Shown: piece after piece, positions 9,001-17,619 of the stretch
Numbering within the stretch: position 1 is the first letter of the stretch
How the letters are laid out: each line of letters opens with the position of its first letter
Source of the DNA: Streptomyces iconiensis
GTDB taxonomy: Bacteria > Actinomycetota > Actinomycetes > Streptomycetales > Streptomycetaceae
Reading direction: 5' to 3'
Assembly: GCF_028657195.3 (NCBI RefSeq)
Contig: NZ_JANCPR020000033.1
Coordinates: forward strand, 44,428 to 108,427
DNA length: 64,000 nt
Program-made: the position numbers and the translations under genes
The notes under the pieces: generated by a model
Database searches by the model: none
Told to the model about the DNA's origin: nothing
The model's input: only the letters and a program-made list of their open reading frames with translations

Positions 9001-9803
9001 ACCCCGTCACCCGACGAGGCGTCGGACCGCAGCACATAGCCCACGCCCCGCACCGTGTGCACGAGCCTCGGCTCCCCGCCCGCCTCGGTCTTGCGGCGCA
9101 GGTACATGACGTACACGTCCAGGGAGTTGGACGAGGGTTCGAAGTCGAAGCCCCAGACGGCCTTGAGGATCTGTTCGCGGGTGAGGACCTGGCGCGGGTG
9201 CGCGAGGAACATCTCCAGCAGCGTGTACTCCGTGCGCGTCAGCTCCACGGGACGCCCGCCCCTGGTCACCTCGCGCGTGCCCAGGTCCATGCGCAGATCG
9301 CCGAAGGACAGCGTCTCGGGGCTCTCCTCCGCCTCGGCCAGCGCCTGTTCCCGCGCGTACGAGCTGCGCCGCAGCAGGGCCCGTACGCGCGCGAGCAGTT
9401 CGTCCAGCTCGAACGGTTTGACGAGGTAGTCATCGGCCCCCGCGTCCAGCCCCGTGACCCGGTCGCCGACGGTGTCCCGCGCGGTCAGCATCAGCACGGG
9501 CACCCGCTGGCCCGCCGCACGCAGCCGCCTGGCGGCCGTGAGGCCGTCCATACGGGGCATCAGCACATCCAGGATGATCAGCCCGGGCTGGTGCTCGGCC
9601 GCCTTCTCCAGCGCCTCGACGCCGTCGACCGCCGTTTCCGTCTCATATCCCTCATAGCTGAGGCTGCGGCGCAGCGCGTCAAGGACGGCGGGCTCGTCGT
9701 CGACGATCAGGATCTTCTGCGGGTCGGGCGAGGACTCAGGCATGAGTCCCAGCCTGTCACCGTCCGGCTCCAGGACGGTGTCACCGTCGAGCGGGTCACG
9801 CAT
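8997..9803 (-). CDS. OmpR-family response regulator
   Basis: 268 residues from ATG 9803; ATG 9743 (MPESSPDPQKILIVDDEP) is a plausible shorter start. Receiver domain with the acidic pocket IVDDEP, phospho-acceptor Asp79 (LIILDVLMPRMDG) and the switch Thr/Lys (MLTARD, YLVKPF). The C-terminal winged helix runs from about residue 165 (LSFGDLRMDL to TVRGVGYVLRS). Its start overlaps the protease stop by 8 nt and its stop overlaps the kinase start by 4 nt, so the three are translationally coupled. The 11-nt direct repeats before the protease gene are its likely target. Confidence 0.94.
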   Translation of the reverse strand: MRDPLDGDTVLEPDGDRLGLMPESSPDPQKILIVDDEPAVLDALRRSLSYEGYETETAVDGVEALEKAAEHQPGLIILDVLMPRMDGLTAARRLRAAGQRVPVLMLTARDTVGDRVTGLDAGADDYLVKPFELDELLARVRALLRRSSYAREQALAEAEESPETLSFGDLRMDLGTREVTRGGRPVELTRTEYTLLEMFLAHPRQVLTREQILKAVWGFDFEPSSNSLDVYVMYLRRKTEAGGEPRLVHTVRGVGYVLRSDASSGDGV

Positions 9804-11130
9804 TACCGTCCCGCAGCTTGCCCAGGTCCTTCTTCAGATCGTTGACGGGGATGGCGAAGCCGAGACCCACGCTGCCCGAACTGGACTGCGACGCCTGGCC
9901 GCCCTGCGAACCTGCGGGCAGCATCGCCGAGTTGATGCCGATGATCTGCCCCGCCATGTTCACCAGCGCGCCGCCGGAGTTGCCGGGGTTGAGGGAAGCG
10001 TCGGTCTGGATGGCCTTGTACGTGGTCGTCTCGCCCTTCACACCGCCGTTGAACTCGTCGCCCTTGTACTCGAACGGCCAGCCGCCGTCGCTCCCGCCCT
10101 GGCCCTGTCCCTGGTCCCCATCCTCCTTCTGCACCGTCACATCACGGTCCTTGGCGGAGACGATGCCGCTGGTCACGGTCCCGGACAGGCCCTCGGGCGA
10201 CCCGATGGCCACCACCTGGTCACCCACGCCCACCGCGTTCGAGTCACCCAGCGCGGCCGGCTTGAGGTCGTCGGCGCCGCGCACCTTGAGCAGGGCGAGG
10301 TCGCGGTCGGAGTCGGTGCCGACGACGTCGGCCGTCATGGTCTTGCCACCGGTGAAGGTCACCTTCGCGGTGTCGGCGCCCGAGACGACGTGGTTGTTGG
10401 TGACGATCTCGCCATCCTTGGTGATCACGACACCGGAACCCGTCGACTGCCCGGACCCCGTCGCCGCCTTGATCTCCACGACGCTCGGACTCACGTCCTG
10501 CGCCACCCGCGCGACGGTCCCCTTGGCGGCTGCGGCGCTGCCCTTCGCCGCGGGGACGGAAGTGCTCGTCCCCGCGTCGCCGTTCAGCAGCTTCTCCATG
10601 CCGAAGGCCGTACCGCCCCCGACGACGGCGGCGGCAACGGCCACCGCCGCCAGCAGCGCGGCCGGCTTGCGCATCCGCCGCTTCTTCCCGCCACCACCGT
10701 GCGCCCCCGCACCGAGAGCCGCCCCAGCGTCCTGGCCGGTCGCCTCGCCGTAAGCGGACGCCTGACCGTGAGCGGGTGCCTGGCCGTACGACTGTGCCTG
10801 ACCGTACGCGGGTGCCTGACCGTAAACAGGTGCCTGACCGTACGGGGGAGTGCTGTCATCAGCGGGTGTCCCGCCGTACGGCGGCAGTGTCGCGTAGGGC
10901 GGTGGCGCCGCATGGGACGGCTGTGTCACGTGAGACGGCTGTGCGGCGTAGGGCGGCTGTGCGGGCGGAGGCGGTACGGCTCCGTAGGCGCCTGCCCCGG
11001 CGTCCTGACCCGGCGCCCCCGCGTGCGTCGTTCCTGCGCTCGTCGTTCCTTCGCTCGTGCTCCCGGTGTTCGCGGCCCCGGGGTGCGTGCTCCCGGGGCC
11101 CTGGCCTGGCTCCCTCTCGGTGTTCTCCAT
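9796..11130 (-). CDS. HtrA-type trypsin-like serine protease, membrane anchored, no PDZ
   Basis: 444 residues. Cytoplasmic Pro/Gln/Tyr-rich N-terminus (residues 1-150) with repeated YGQA units at 97-130, a basic stretch KKRRMRK, one TM (about 156-176), then an exported chymotrypsin-fold domain. The catalytic triad is visible: His247 (NNHVV), Asp277 (SDRDLALL), Ser385 (LNPGNSGGAL). A hydrophilic loop (about 335-365, GDQGQGQGGSDGG) interrupts the domain. No PDZ domain follows, unlike mycobacterial PepD. First gene of the operon with the two-component system. Confidence 0.92.
   Translation of the reverse strand: MENTEREPGQGPGSTHPGAANTGSTSEGTTSAGTTHAGAPGQDAGAGAYGAVPPPPAQPPYAAQPSHVTQPSHAAPPPYATLPPYGGTPADDSTPPYGQAPVYGQAPAYGQAQSYGQAPAHGQASAYGEATGQDAGAALGAGAHGGGGKKRRMRKPAALLAAVAVAAAVVGGGTAFGMEKLLNGDAGTSTSVPAAKGSAAAAKGTVARVAQDVSPSVVEIKAATGSGQSTGSGVVITKDGEIVTNNHVVSGADTAKVTFTGGKTMTADVVGTDSDRDLALLKVRGADDLKPAALGDSNAVGVGDQVVAIGSPEGLSGTVTSGIVSAKDRDVTVQKEDGDQGQGQGGSDGGWPFEYKGDEFNGGVKGETTTYKAIQTDASLNPGNSGGALVNMAGQIIGINSAMLPAGSQGGQASQSSSGSVGLGFAIPVNDLKKDLGKLRDGNA
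10741..10842. repeat. In-frame repeat encoding YGQA units in the protease N-terminus
   Basis: Five to six imperfect 18-nt units (each starting TAcGGcCAg on the coding strand) encode YGQAPx repeats in the cytoplasmic tail of the HtrA-type protease. Confidence 0.7.
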
Positions 11131-11147
11131 GGAACCGAGGGTGGCCG

Positions 11148-11169
11148 GGCAATCTGAGAGCAGTCTGAG
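11148..11169 (-). promoter_or_regulatory. 11-nt direct repeats upstream of the htrA operon
   Basis: Two head-to-tail 11-mers on the coding strand, CTCAGACTGCT and CTCAGATTGCC, end 18 nt before the protease start. OmpR-type dimers typically bind head-to-tail half-sites at this spacing. The adjacent response regulator is therefore the prime candidate to bind here and autoregulate the operon. Their closeness to the start codon implies a short leader. Confidence 0.55.
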
Positions 11170-11175
11170 GAGCCG

Positions 11176-12249
11176 CTAAGAAACGCCGAAGTTCTCCCGC
11201 CCGTGCGGGGGGCACCCGCACGAACGCCGGATGACCAGCCCCGAAGGGAACTGCCGTACGCGGCCCTTGCCGCCGGGCACCCCCGCGTTCCGGGTGCCGG
11301 ACACCCGCAGCGAATCGTCGAGAACGAGGTCGACCGCCGCCTTCGCCATCGCCTTGCGGTCCGAACCGACGGTGGTCAGCGGCGGGTCCGTCAGCGCCGC
11401 CTCCTTCACATCGTCGAAGCCCACGACGGCCAGCTCGCGCGGCACGTTGATGTCCAGCTCGCGCGCTGCCCGCAGCACGCCGATCGCCTGGTCGTCCGTC
11501 GCGCAGAACAGCGCGGTCGGCCGGTCGGGAGCGCTGAGCAGATCGAGCGCGACGCGGTACGTGTCGTAACGGTTGTAGAGCGACTGGAACAGGCGGCCCT
11601 CGACCGACTTGCCCGCCTCCTTCATGGCGCGGGTCCAGCCCTCGATGTGGTCGGTGACCGGGTCACCGTGCTCGGGCGTCGACTCGACGCCCCCGAGGCA
11701 GGCCACGTAGTCGTGCCCGTGCTCCAGCAGATGGCGGGTGGCGAGCTGGGCACCGCCGGTGTCGTCCAGTACGACGGCGACATCGTCGATGGCCTCGGGC
11801 CGCCTGTGCATCAGCACGACCCGCGCGTCCCACGCGTCGATCTCGGCCGCCGCGTGCTCGCTGGGGCCCGCGCTGATCAGGATGAGTCCCGAGACCCGCA
11901 TCCCCAGAAACGCACGCAGGTAGTGCACTTCGCGCTCGTCGAGGTAGTCGGAGTTGCCGACCAGCACCATCTTGCCGCGCTCGGCCGCCGCCTGTTCGAT
12001 GGCGTGTGCCATCTCACCGAAGAAGGGCTGGCGCGCGTCGGGGACGATCAGACCTATGAGGTCCGTACGCCGCGAGGCCATCGCCTGCGCGACCCGGTCA
12101 GGGCGGTACCCCAGCTCCTTGATCGCCGCGAGCACCCGCTCCTTGGTCGCCGGGGCGACGGGCCGGGGACCATTGTTGATCACATAACTGACAACCGCCG
12201 TCGAGGTCCCCGCCAACCTCGCCACGTCGTCCCGCGTCACCTTGGCCAC
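11176..12249 (-). CDS. LacI family transcriptional regulator
   Basis: 357 residues from GTG 12249, chosen because the LacI HTH begins at once (AKVTRDDVARLAGTSTAVVS, then YVINNGPRPVAPATKERVL, hinge helix). The periplasmic-binding-protein-like effector domain is complete (LIGLIVPDARQPFF, ALFCATDDQAIGVLRAAREL, AVVGFDDVKEAALTDPPLTT). The C-terminus ends RRSCGCPPH, common in this actinobacterial subgroup. It lies between glnR and the protease operon, all on the minus strand, with no sugar transporter nearby, so the effector and regulon are unknown. Confidence 0.92.
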   Translation of the reverse strand: MAKVTRDDVARLAGTSTAVVSYVINNGPRPVAPATKERVLAAIKELGYRPDRVAQAMASRRTDLIGLIVPDARQPFFGEMAHAIEQAAAERGKMVLVGNSDYLDEREVHYLRAFLGMRVSGLILISAGPSEHAAAEIDAWDARVVLMHRRPEAIDDVAVVLDDTGGAQLATRHLLEHGHDYVACLGGVESTPEHGDPVTDHIEGWTRAMKEAGKSVEGRLFQSLYNRYDTYRVALDLLSAPDRPTALFCATDDQAIGVLRAARELDINVPRELAVVGFDDVKEAALTDPPLTTVGSDRKAMAKAAVDLVLDDSLRVSGTRNAGVPGGKGRVRQFPSGLVIRRSCGCPPHGRENFGVS

Positions 12250-12469
12250 GCCGCGCAGTCTACGCGTGTCCCGACACGCGCGGCCCCCACCTTTCCGGCC
12301 CCCGAAAAGGGCGGGGCACACACGTGCCCCCGCTTCCCCCGCAACCGCGCCAAGCCCCCACATACACACCCGGCGGCGCCGAACCGGCCCACCGGGACGG
12401 TGCTTTCGGCACCGCCGGACACGCACGTCGCGGACGGAGGCGGAGCAGAGGTGGCGCGATCGGTCGGCG

Positions 12470-13324
12470 TCAGTCGGCGTCGCGGCGGGTGGAGGAGGGC
12501 GTGGCCTCGCCCAGGTGGCTGGAGGAGGACGTGGCCTCGTTCAGGTGGTGGGGGGAGGGCGTGCCCTCTCCTACCGCTTCGCGGGCGACGCGTGCAGCCG
12601 CGTCGGCCACGGCGCGCTCCTCGGCGGATGCCGCCTTCTCCCCCTTCTTGTCCTTGTCAGGCGACACGAAGCGGTAACCGACGTTGCGGACGGTCCCGAT
12701 CAACGCCTCGTACTCGGGGCCCAGCTTGGCCCGGAGCCGTCGCACGTGGACGTCGACGGTGCGGGTGCCGCCGAAGTAGTCGTAGCCCCACACCTCCTGG
12801 AGCAGCTGGGCGCGGGTGAACACGCGCCCAGGATGCTGCGCGAGGAACTTCAGCAACTCGAACTCCTTGAAGGTGAGGTCGAGGACCCTCCCCTTCAACT
12901 TGGCGCTGTAGGTGGCCTCGTCGACCGACAGGTCACCGTTGCGGATCTCCATCGGGCTGTCGTCCGCCGTGATCTGCTGCCTGCCGGTGGCGAGCCGGAG
13001 CCGCGCCTCGACCTCGGCGGGGCCCGCCGAGTCGAGGAGCACGTCGTCGACGCCCCAGTCGGCCGTGACGGCGGCGAGCCCGCCCTCGGTCACGATCAGC
13101 ACCAGCGGGCAGCCCGGCCCTGTCGACCTGAGCAGCTGGCACAGGGACCGCACCTGCGGCAGGTCGCGGCGGCCGTCGACGAGGATGACGTCGGCGGACG
13201 GCGCGTCAACGAGCGCAGGGCCTTCGGCCGGCGCGACGCGCACGTTGTGCAGGAGCAGTCCCAGCGCGGGAAGCACCTCGGTGGACGGCTGGAGCGCGTT
13301 GGTGAGAAGAAGCAGTGAACTCAT
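12470..13324 (-). CDS. glnR: Nitrogen regulator GlnR
   Basis: 284 residues from ATG 13324 (MSSLLLLTNALQPSTEVLPA), the start matching known Streptomyces GlnR. Atypical receiver domain: Asp50 (VILVDGRRD) is kept but the second acidic residue of a phosphorylation pocket is absent, as known for this orphan regulator. The winged helix follows (LSVDEATYSAKLKGR, TVDVHVRRLRAKLG, NVGYRF). The C-terminal tail after residue about 230 is lengthened by repeats (HLNEATSS, HLGEATPSS) to somewhat over the usual length. It activates glnA, amtB and other nitrogen assimilation genes. Confidence 0.96.
   Translation of the reverse strand: MSSLLLLTNALQPSTEVLPALGLLLHNVRVAPAEGPALVDAPSADVILVDGRRDLPQVRSLCQLLRSTGPGCPLVLIVTEGGLAAVTADWGVDDVLLDSAGPAEVEARLRLATGRQQITADDSPMEIRNGDLSVDEATYSAKLKGRVLDLTFKEFELLKFLAQHPGRVFTRAQLLQEVWGYDYFGGTRTVDVHVRRLRAKLGPEYEALIGTVRNVGYRFVSPDKDKKGEKAASAEERAVADAAARVAREAVGEGTPSPHHLNEATSSSSHLGEATPSSTRRDAD
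12491..12570. repeat. 30-nt tandem repeat in the glnR 3' end
   Basis: Units at 12491-12520 and 12521-12550 (GGAGGAGG[G/A]CGTGGCCTCG start) plus a partial third copy. They are in frame and extend the GlnR tail with S/T-rich HLxEATxS units. Confidence 0.7.
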
Positions 13325-13667
13325 GCGCTGACGGCCTCCTTCATCAGGAGCGTGTGCGGCTGGGTCAGGAGCGTGTGCGGCTTCGTCGGGAGCGCGTACG
13401 GCGGATTCGACGGGCGCTTCGGCGTCGGTGTCGGCTTCGGATGGTGTGCGGTCGTACGGTCTCGGTTCTGCGGGGTTCGCTTGCCCATGACCTGAGTTCC
13501 CTCCTGGCGCCCCCGCCCGGGGGCACCACCCGGGCCGTGTGCCCGGGGGAAGTGTGGCGGCACTGCTTCGTACGGCACTGCCCAAGGACCGCTCCAGGCC
13601 CTCAGAAAGCACAAAAGGACCCGGGGGCGACGCTGCCCGGATCCTCCTAGCCCAGCAGAATACCCAT
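13325..13667. other. glnR / hydrolase divergent intergenic region
   Basis: 343 bp without a supported gene. It holds three imperfect copies of a unit like GGAGCGTGTGCGGC (13348-13398) close to the glnR start. It also has a CG-rich stretch with a GCCCGGGCC-type stem around 13505-13545, and presumably both promoters. I could not assign a GlnR or PhoP box. Confidence 0.4.
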
Positions 13668-14759
13668 ATGAGCAACCGAGCGGTGTGTGACCTCGCTCGC
13701 CCTCCCCACGCGTTTGTCACGGAGCGTGGTCGGCACGGAGCGGTACGGAGAGAGCTGCGAACGGCGGACGGAGTGCGGATCGAGGCCCTCTACGAACCGT
13801 ACGCCGGACCTGTCGAACCGGCCTCCGGAAGCGCAGGGCAGGGCGGTGGACCAGGCGGAACGCCGGGCGCGATCGTCCTGGCGCACGGCTTCACCGGCGC
13901 CCTGGACCGTCCGGCGCTGCGCCGCGCGGCGACGGCGTTCACCGAGTACGCGGCCGTGGTCACGTTCTCCTTCCGTGGCCACGGCGGCTCGGGAGGGCGC
14001 TCGACGGTGGGTGACCTGGAGGTGCTCGATCTGGCCGCCGCGGTGGAATGGGCGCGCTCGCTGGGGCACGAACGAGTGGCGACGGCCGGCTTCTCCATGG
14101 GCGGATCCGTCGTCCTGCGGCACGGCGCGCTCTTCCGTCCCGAGGGCGCGGGGAGCCACGAGGGCAGCCCCGCGCAGCGTCACGCAGCGTCAGAGTCGGC
14201 GTTCTTGGCGCACAGGGGGCGCGCGGGCTCACACGCATCGGCATCCTCCGATGCGGTGATCGCCGTCAGCGCGCCCGCACGCTGGTACTACCGGGGTACG
14301 GCGCCCATGCGGCGGCTGCACTGGGCGGTGCAGCGGCCCCTGGGCCGGGTGGTCGCGCGGTACGGGCTGCGTACGCGCGTACAGGCGGGCGACTGGGATC
14401 CGGTACCGCTCTCGCCCGTGGGCGCCGTCCCGCACATCGCGCCCGCGCCGCTGCTCGTCGTGCACGGCGACCGCGACCCGTACTTCCCGCTCGACCACCC
14501 GCGCTCCCTCGCTGCTGCGGCGTCTCGTGAGGCGTGCGAGCTGTGGATCGTGCCCGGGTTCGGGCACGCGGAGAACGCTGCGGAGATGGCGCTGCTGCAC
14601 CGTATCGGCGGCTGGGCGCGCGAGCGGGCGGCGGAATCCGCCACGGCCCGTTCACAGGCACCCGGCGCGAGGCGCCATCATGGGAGCCGCGACGCGCAGG
14701 GCCCACGCGAAGCGGAGCGCACCGAGAACACCGAGGGCACCGAGGGCACGGACGGCTGA
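13668..14759 (+). CDS. Alpha/beta hydrolase
   Basis: 363 residues from ATG 13668 (MSNRAVCDLARPPHAF). Alpha/beta hydrolase fold with the oxyanion HGFTGALDRPALRRAA, nucleophile elbow GFSMGG (Ser), acid in VHGDRDPYFPLDHP and catalytic His in GFGHAE. An acidic linker (AQGPREAERTENTEG, then EGTDG) closes the protein. It is followed 14 nt later by the MoaD-like gene. The substrate is unknown; it could be an esterase or thioesterase. Confidence 0.88.
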   Translation: MSNRAVCDLARPPHAFVTERGRHGAVRRELRTADGVRIEALYEPYAGPVEPASGSAGQGGGPGGTPGAIVLAHGFTGALDRPALRRAATAFTEYAAVVTFSFRGHGGSGGRSTVGDLEVLDLAAAVEWARSLGHERVATAGFSMGGSVVLRHGALFRPEGAGSHEGSPAQRHAASESAFLAHRGRAGSHASASSDAVIAVSAPARWYYRGTAPMRRLHWAVQRPLGRVVARYGLRTRVQAGDWDPVPLSPVGAVPHIAPAPLLVVHGDRDPYFPLDHPRSLAAAASREACELWIVPGFGHAENAAEMALLHRIGGWARERAAESATARSQAPGARRHHGSRDAQGPREAERTENTEGTEGTDG

Positions 14760-14773
14760 AGGGGATCCCCACC

Positions 14774-15040
14774 ATGGCGAGCGGCACGATCCGCTACTGG
14801 GCGGCGGCGAAGGCAGCGGCCGGTACGGCCGAGGAGCCGTACGAGGCCGGCACCCTCGCCGACGCGCTCCAGCGCGCCCGCGAGACGCGCACGGAACGGC
14901 CGGAGTTCGCACGCGTGCTGCTGCGGTGCTCGTACCTCGTGGACGGCACCCCGGTCGGTACCCGCGCACACGACGCGGTCGGGCTCAGCGAGGGCGGCAC
15001 CGTCGAGGTCCTCCCGCCGTTCGCCGGCGGTGCCGCGTGA
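14774..15040 (+). CDS. MoaD/ThiS-type ubiquitin-like sulfur carrier with C-terminal extension
   Basis: 88 residues, beta-grasp family (TIRYWAAAKAAAGTAEEPYE at the start, EGGTVEVLPPFAGGAA at the end). Family members are activated by an E1-like enzyme at a C-terminal Gly-Gly, then thiocarboxylated to donate sulfur. Here two alanines follow the GG, so either a peptidase must trim them or the protein is not a sulfur donor. It is translationally coupled to the next membrane protein gene (GTGA overlap) and sits 3 kb from the thiosulfate sulfurtransferase genes. No E1 or JAMM protease gene is in the window. Confidence 0.88.
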   Translation: MASGTIRYWAAAKAAAGTAEEPYEAGTLADALQRARETRTERPEFARVLLRCSYLVDGTPVGTRAHDAVGLSEGGTVEVLPPFAGGAA

Positions 15041-16572
15041 GCGGGCACGGCACGGAGGGGCCCGGCGGAGCCAACGGGCCCGGGCCCGGGCCGGGATCGG
15101 GGTCCGCCTGGCAGGGCGAGGACGCCCGGTGGTACGAGGAGCCGCAGGGCTACGACAGCCACGGCCGCCCCCTCCCCCAACCGCTCCCCGAACCCCAGTC
15201 CCAGCCACAGCCACAGCCACAGCCACAGCCACAGCAGCAGCCGTACGAGCAACCCGCGTCCTACCGACAGCCCGAGCCGTACCAGCAGGCCGAGCCCTAT
15301 CAACAGCCTCAGCCGTATCAACAGACCGAGCCCTACCAGCAGACCGAGCCCTACCAGCAGCACCAGCCGCAACCCCTGTCGCAGCCGTACCCCCAACCCG
15401 AGCCCCAGCCCCAGCCCCACGTGCAGCCCTACCCGCAGCAGCAGCCGCTTCCGCCGCAGGCGCACCCTCAGCCGTTGCCGCCGCAGCAGCCGGATCCGTA
15501 CGACCACCAGATGTACGAGCCGACGTACGAGGTCACGCGGGACACCGGGCCCGCGCCGTACGAGATCCCGCAGCACCCGGCGTCCTACGAGCTGCCGCAG
15601 GAGACCTCGTCCCGGTCGCCCGACGAGACGTACGAGATCCCGGTCGTCCCCCGGCACGCACGGCAACAGCCACAGCACCTGCACCGCCCCCACCCCGGCC
15701 CTCTCCCCCCGGAACACCACACACCCATGCAGACACAGCCCCAGCCGCATCCCCACCCCCAGGCACAGCCGCAGCGCCCCGAGCCGGCCTCCGTCCTGAC
15801 GGAGCCCGGCACCGCCGCTTCTCCCGCGACGGGGCAGCGGGCGCGTACGGGGTCGCCGATCATCGCGCCCGGCTTCCGGCCGGCCGCCGTCACGGTGGTG
15901 CTCGCCGCGCTGCTCGCCGGGACGGCGCAGCTCGGTACGGGCGCGCTGGCCGGTGCGGTCGTCGTGCTCCAGGCTCTGACCTCGGCCGGCTGGTACCGGC
16001 TGAACGGGATGTGGCCCGCGCGGCAGGGCATCGCGCTCGCGTTCCTCGCCGGGATCTCGGCGGACGTCGGGCTGCTGCTCACCGAAGGTGACCAGGCGCC
16101 GACCGTGCTGATCGGCGCCATCGGCGTCTGGTCCGTGCTGTCGCTCGTGCTGCAGCTGCGTAACCGTTCGAGCCCCGACGAACGCCTGTACGCGCTCACG
16201 GCTGGGCTCGCCGCGACGGGGCTGACCGTGCTCGCCGCGGGGACGATTCCGTCGGCGCCCGACGCCGTGACGGTCGGCGCAGCCGCCGTGGGCGTCGCGG
16301 CGCTGGCCCGCGCGATCCCGCTGCCCGCGCTGGTGTCCCCTGTGGTCGCGCTGCTCGCCTCCGCCGGTGCGGGAGTGGCGTTCGGCCAGCTCACAGGCAT
16401 GGGGCAGGAGGGCGCGCTGCTCGGCCTCGCGGCCGGCGCCTGCGCTCTGGTCGGCCTGCGCGTGGCCAGCTACGACTGGCCCTCGCGCTTTGTCCACATG
16501 ACAGCGGGTGTGGCTCTCCCCCTGACCCTTGCCGTCCCCGCCCTCTATCTCCTGGGCCGGGCACTGGCCTGA
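15037..16572 (+). CDS. Gln/Pro-rich repeat membrane protein
   Basis: 511 residues from GTG 15037, which overlaps the preceding stop. Residues about 45-265 are a low-complexity cytoplasmic region built on PQPQ and EPYQQ/EPYQQT repeats with Tyr every few residues. About 280-511 contain six to seven hydrophobic segments (AVTVVLAALLAGTAQLGTGA near the start, HMTAGVALPLTLAVPALYLL at the end). The family is unknown to me beyond being a conserved streptomycete membrane protein at this locus. The long tail could bind partner proteins. Confidence 0.85.
   Translation: MSGHGTEGPGGANGPGPGPGSGSAWQGEDARWYEEPQGYDSHGRPLPQPLPEPQSQPQPQPQPQPQQQPYEQPASYRQPEPYQQAEPYQQPQPYQQTEPYQQTEPYQQHQPQPLSQPYPQPEPQPQPHVQPYPQQQPLPPQAHPQPLPPQQPDPYDHQMYEPTYEVTRDTGPAPYEIPQHPASYELPQETSSRSPDETYEIPVVPRHARQQPQHLHRPHPGPLPPEHHTPMQTQPQPHPHPQAQPQRPEPASVLTEPGTAASPATGQRARTGSPIIAPGFRPAAVTVVLAALLAGTAQLGTGALAGAVVVLQALTSAGWYRLNGMWPARQGIALAFLAGISADVGLLLTEGDQAPTVLIGAIGVWSVLSLVLQLRNRSSPDERLYALTAGLAATGLTVLAAGTIPSAPDAVTVGAAAVGVAALARAIPLPALVSPVVALLASAGAGVAFGQLTGMGQEGALLGLAAGACALVGLRVASYDWPSRFVHMTAGVALPLTLAVPALYLLGRALA
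15193..15480. repeat. CAGCCA / GAGCCGTACCAGCAG coding repeats
   Basis: A hexamer run (CAGCCACAGCCA type, about 15200-15235) is followed by 15-nt units encoding EPYQQ/PQPYQQ. It is an in-frame minisatellite in the membrane protein's cytoplasmic tail. Confidence 0.75.
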
Positions 16573-16664
16573 AACCCCCGGGCAGCCGGGGAACCTCCGG
16601 CGGGGGCTCTCCGTCACTCGGGTTACGCTCGCGAGGAAGCCGACTCCATGGGGGACCCGACGTA

Positions 16665-17381
16665 ATGCGCGCACTTCGCATCTGGCTTGTGATCTTGATC
16701 GTTCTGGCCGGACTGTTCGTCGCCGCCGACAGGGTCGCGGTGAACCTGGCCGAGGACGAGGTCGCCAAGAAGCTCAAGACCGAGCTGGAGGTGCCCGCTT
16801 CGGGCGATGCCTCGGTGTCGATCGACGGCTTCCCCTTCCTGACGCAGATCGCCTCCAAGGAACTGGACGAGGTGAACGCGGAGCTGACCGGCATCACCGC
16901 GAAGGCGGGCGGGCGCCAGGTGCGGCTCAGCACCATCGACCTCTCGGCGCGCGACGTCCAGCTCAAGGACAACTTCTCCTCCGCCGTCGCGGCCGACGCG
17001 ACGGGCACGGTGCATATCTCCTACGACGATCTGTCCAAGGCGGCAGACGACGGTGTACGCATCGGCTGGGGCGGCAAGACCAAGTCGGGCCAGGGCCAGG
17101 TGAAGGTGACCGCGGGTGTGGTCCTCCCGCTCCTCAACCGCACCATCGAACGCAGCGTCTACAGCACGGTCAGCATCACCGGGGGCGACACGGTGCGGCT
17201 GCACGCCGACGAGGTGCCTGGCTCGAAGATTCCCGGGCTTGAGGACGCCATCCGCAAGAAGATCGACTTCGCCCGCCAGATCGACAAGCTGCCCTCCGGG
17301 CTGAAGCTGGAGAAGGTCGAGGCGACGAAGTCCGGCGTCGACCTGTCGATGTCCGGCACGGACGTACGGCTCGCGGGCTGA
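16665..17381 (+). CDS. LmeA-like phospholipid-binding protein (DUF2993)
   Basis: 238 residues. One N-terminal TM/signal anchor (LRIWLVILIVLAGLFVAADR, residues 3-22), then the DUF2993 domain (VNLAEDEVAKKLKTELEV, VSIDGFPFLTQIASKELDEV, VDLSMSGTDVRLAG at the end). Mycobacterial LmeA is a periplasmic phospholipid-binding protein needed for mannan elongation, so an envelope lipid role is likely. Start at ATG 16665 fits the signal anchor. It is the last gene before the cysA leader region. Confidence 0.9.
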   Translation: MRALRIWLVILIVLAGLFVAADRVAVNLAEDEVAKKLKTELEVPASGDASVSIDGFPFLTQIASKELDEVNAELTGITAKAGGRQVRLSTIDLSARDVQLKDNFSSAVAADATGTVHISYDDLSKAADDGVRIGWGGKTKSGQGQVKVTAGVVLPLLNRTIERSVYSTVSITGGDTVRLHADEVPGSKIPGLEDAIRKKIDFARQIDKLPSGLKLEKVEATKSGVDLSMSGTDVRLAG

Positions 17382-17401
17382 GCCCGCCGGGCGCGCGACC
17401 G

Positions 17402-17448
17402 GCCGCCCTGTGAACGAACGGCCCGTGAACGGCCGCCCTGTGAACGGC
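17402..17448. repeat. 15-nt tandem repeat with GTTCAC core
   Basis: On the minus strand GTTCAC recurs three times at exact 15-nt spacing (GTTCACAGGGCGGCC type), directly after the LmeA-like gene. The hexamer is PHO-box-like but the 11-nt phase is absent. Confidence 0.6.
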
Positions 17449-17568
17449 CGAGCCTCGGCGGACTCCGTGCGCCGACCGCCGTACGCCTCCTGTCGTCCGT
17501 AGAGCGAGACGTCCCGTCCAAGGGGCAGAAGAGGCCCGTCCGGTCGCCCCCGCACCCGGTGTCCCGCG

Positions 17569-17600
17569 ACACCTTCGTCCCACATCGCGGACAAAGGTGT
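17569..17600. terminator. Long stem-loop between lmeA-like gene and the cysA leader
   Basis: ACACCTTCGTCC pairs with GGACAAAGGTGT around an 8-nt loop (11 of 12 pairs). It lies about 190 nt after the LmeA-like stop and just before the leader-peptide promoter. It is either the terminator of the upstream unit (no U tract, as common in Streptomyces) or an upstream operator. Confidence 0.45.
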
Positions 17601-17619
17601 CTCAGAGTGCGGATCGACG

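Noticed and set aside
14794..16674. 626-codon minus-strand frame opposite the MoaD-like and membrane protein genes
   Set aside because: Composition (LGLGLGVRL repeats) is the reverse complement of the PQ repeats.
17402..17448. GTTCAC repeats as a PHO box
   Set aside because: Spacing is 15 nt, not 11, and they lie downstream of a gene, not before one.
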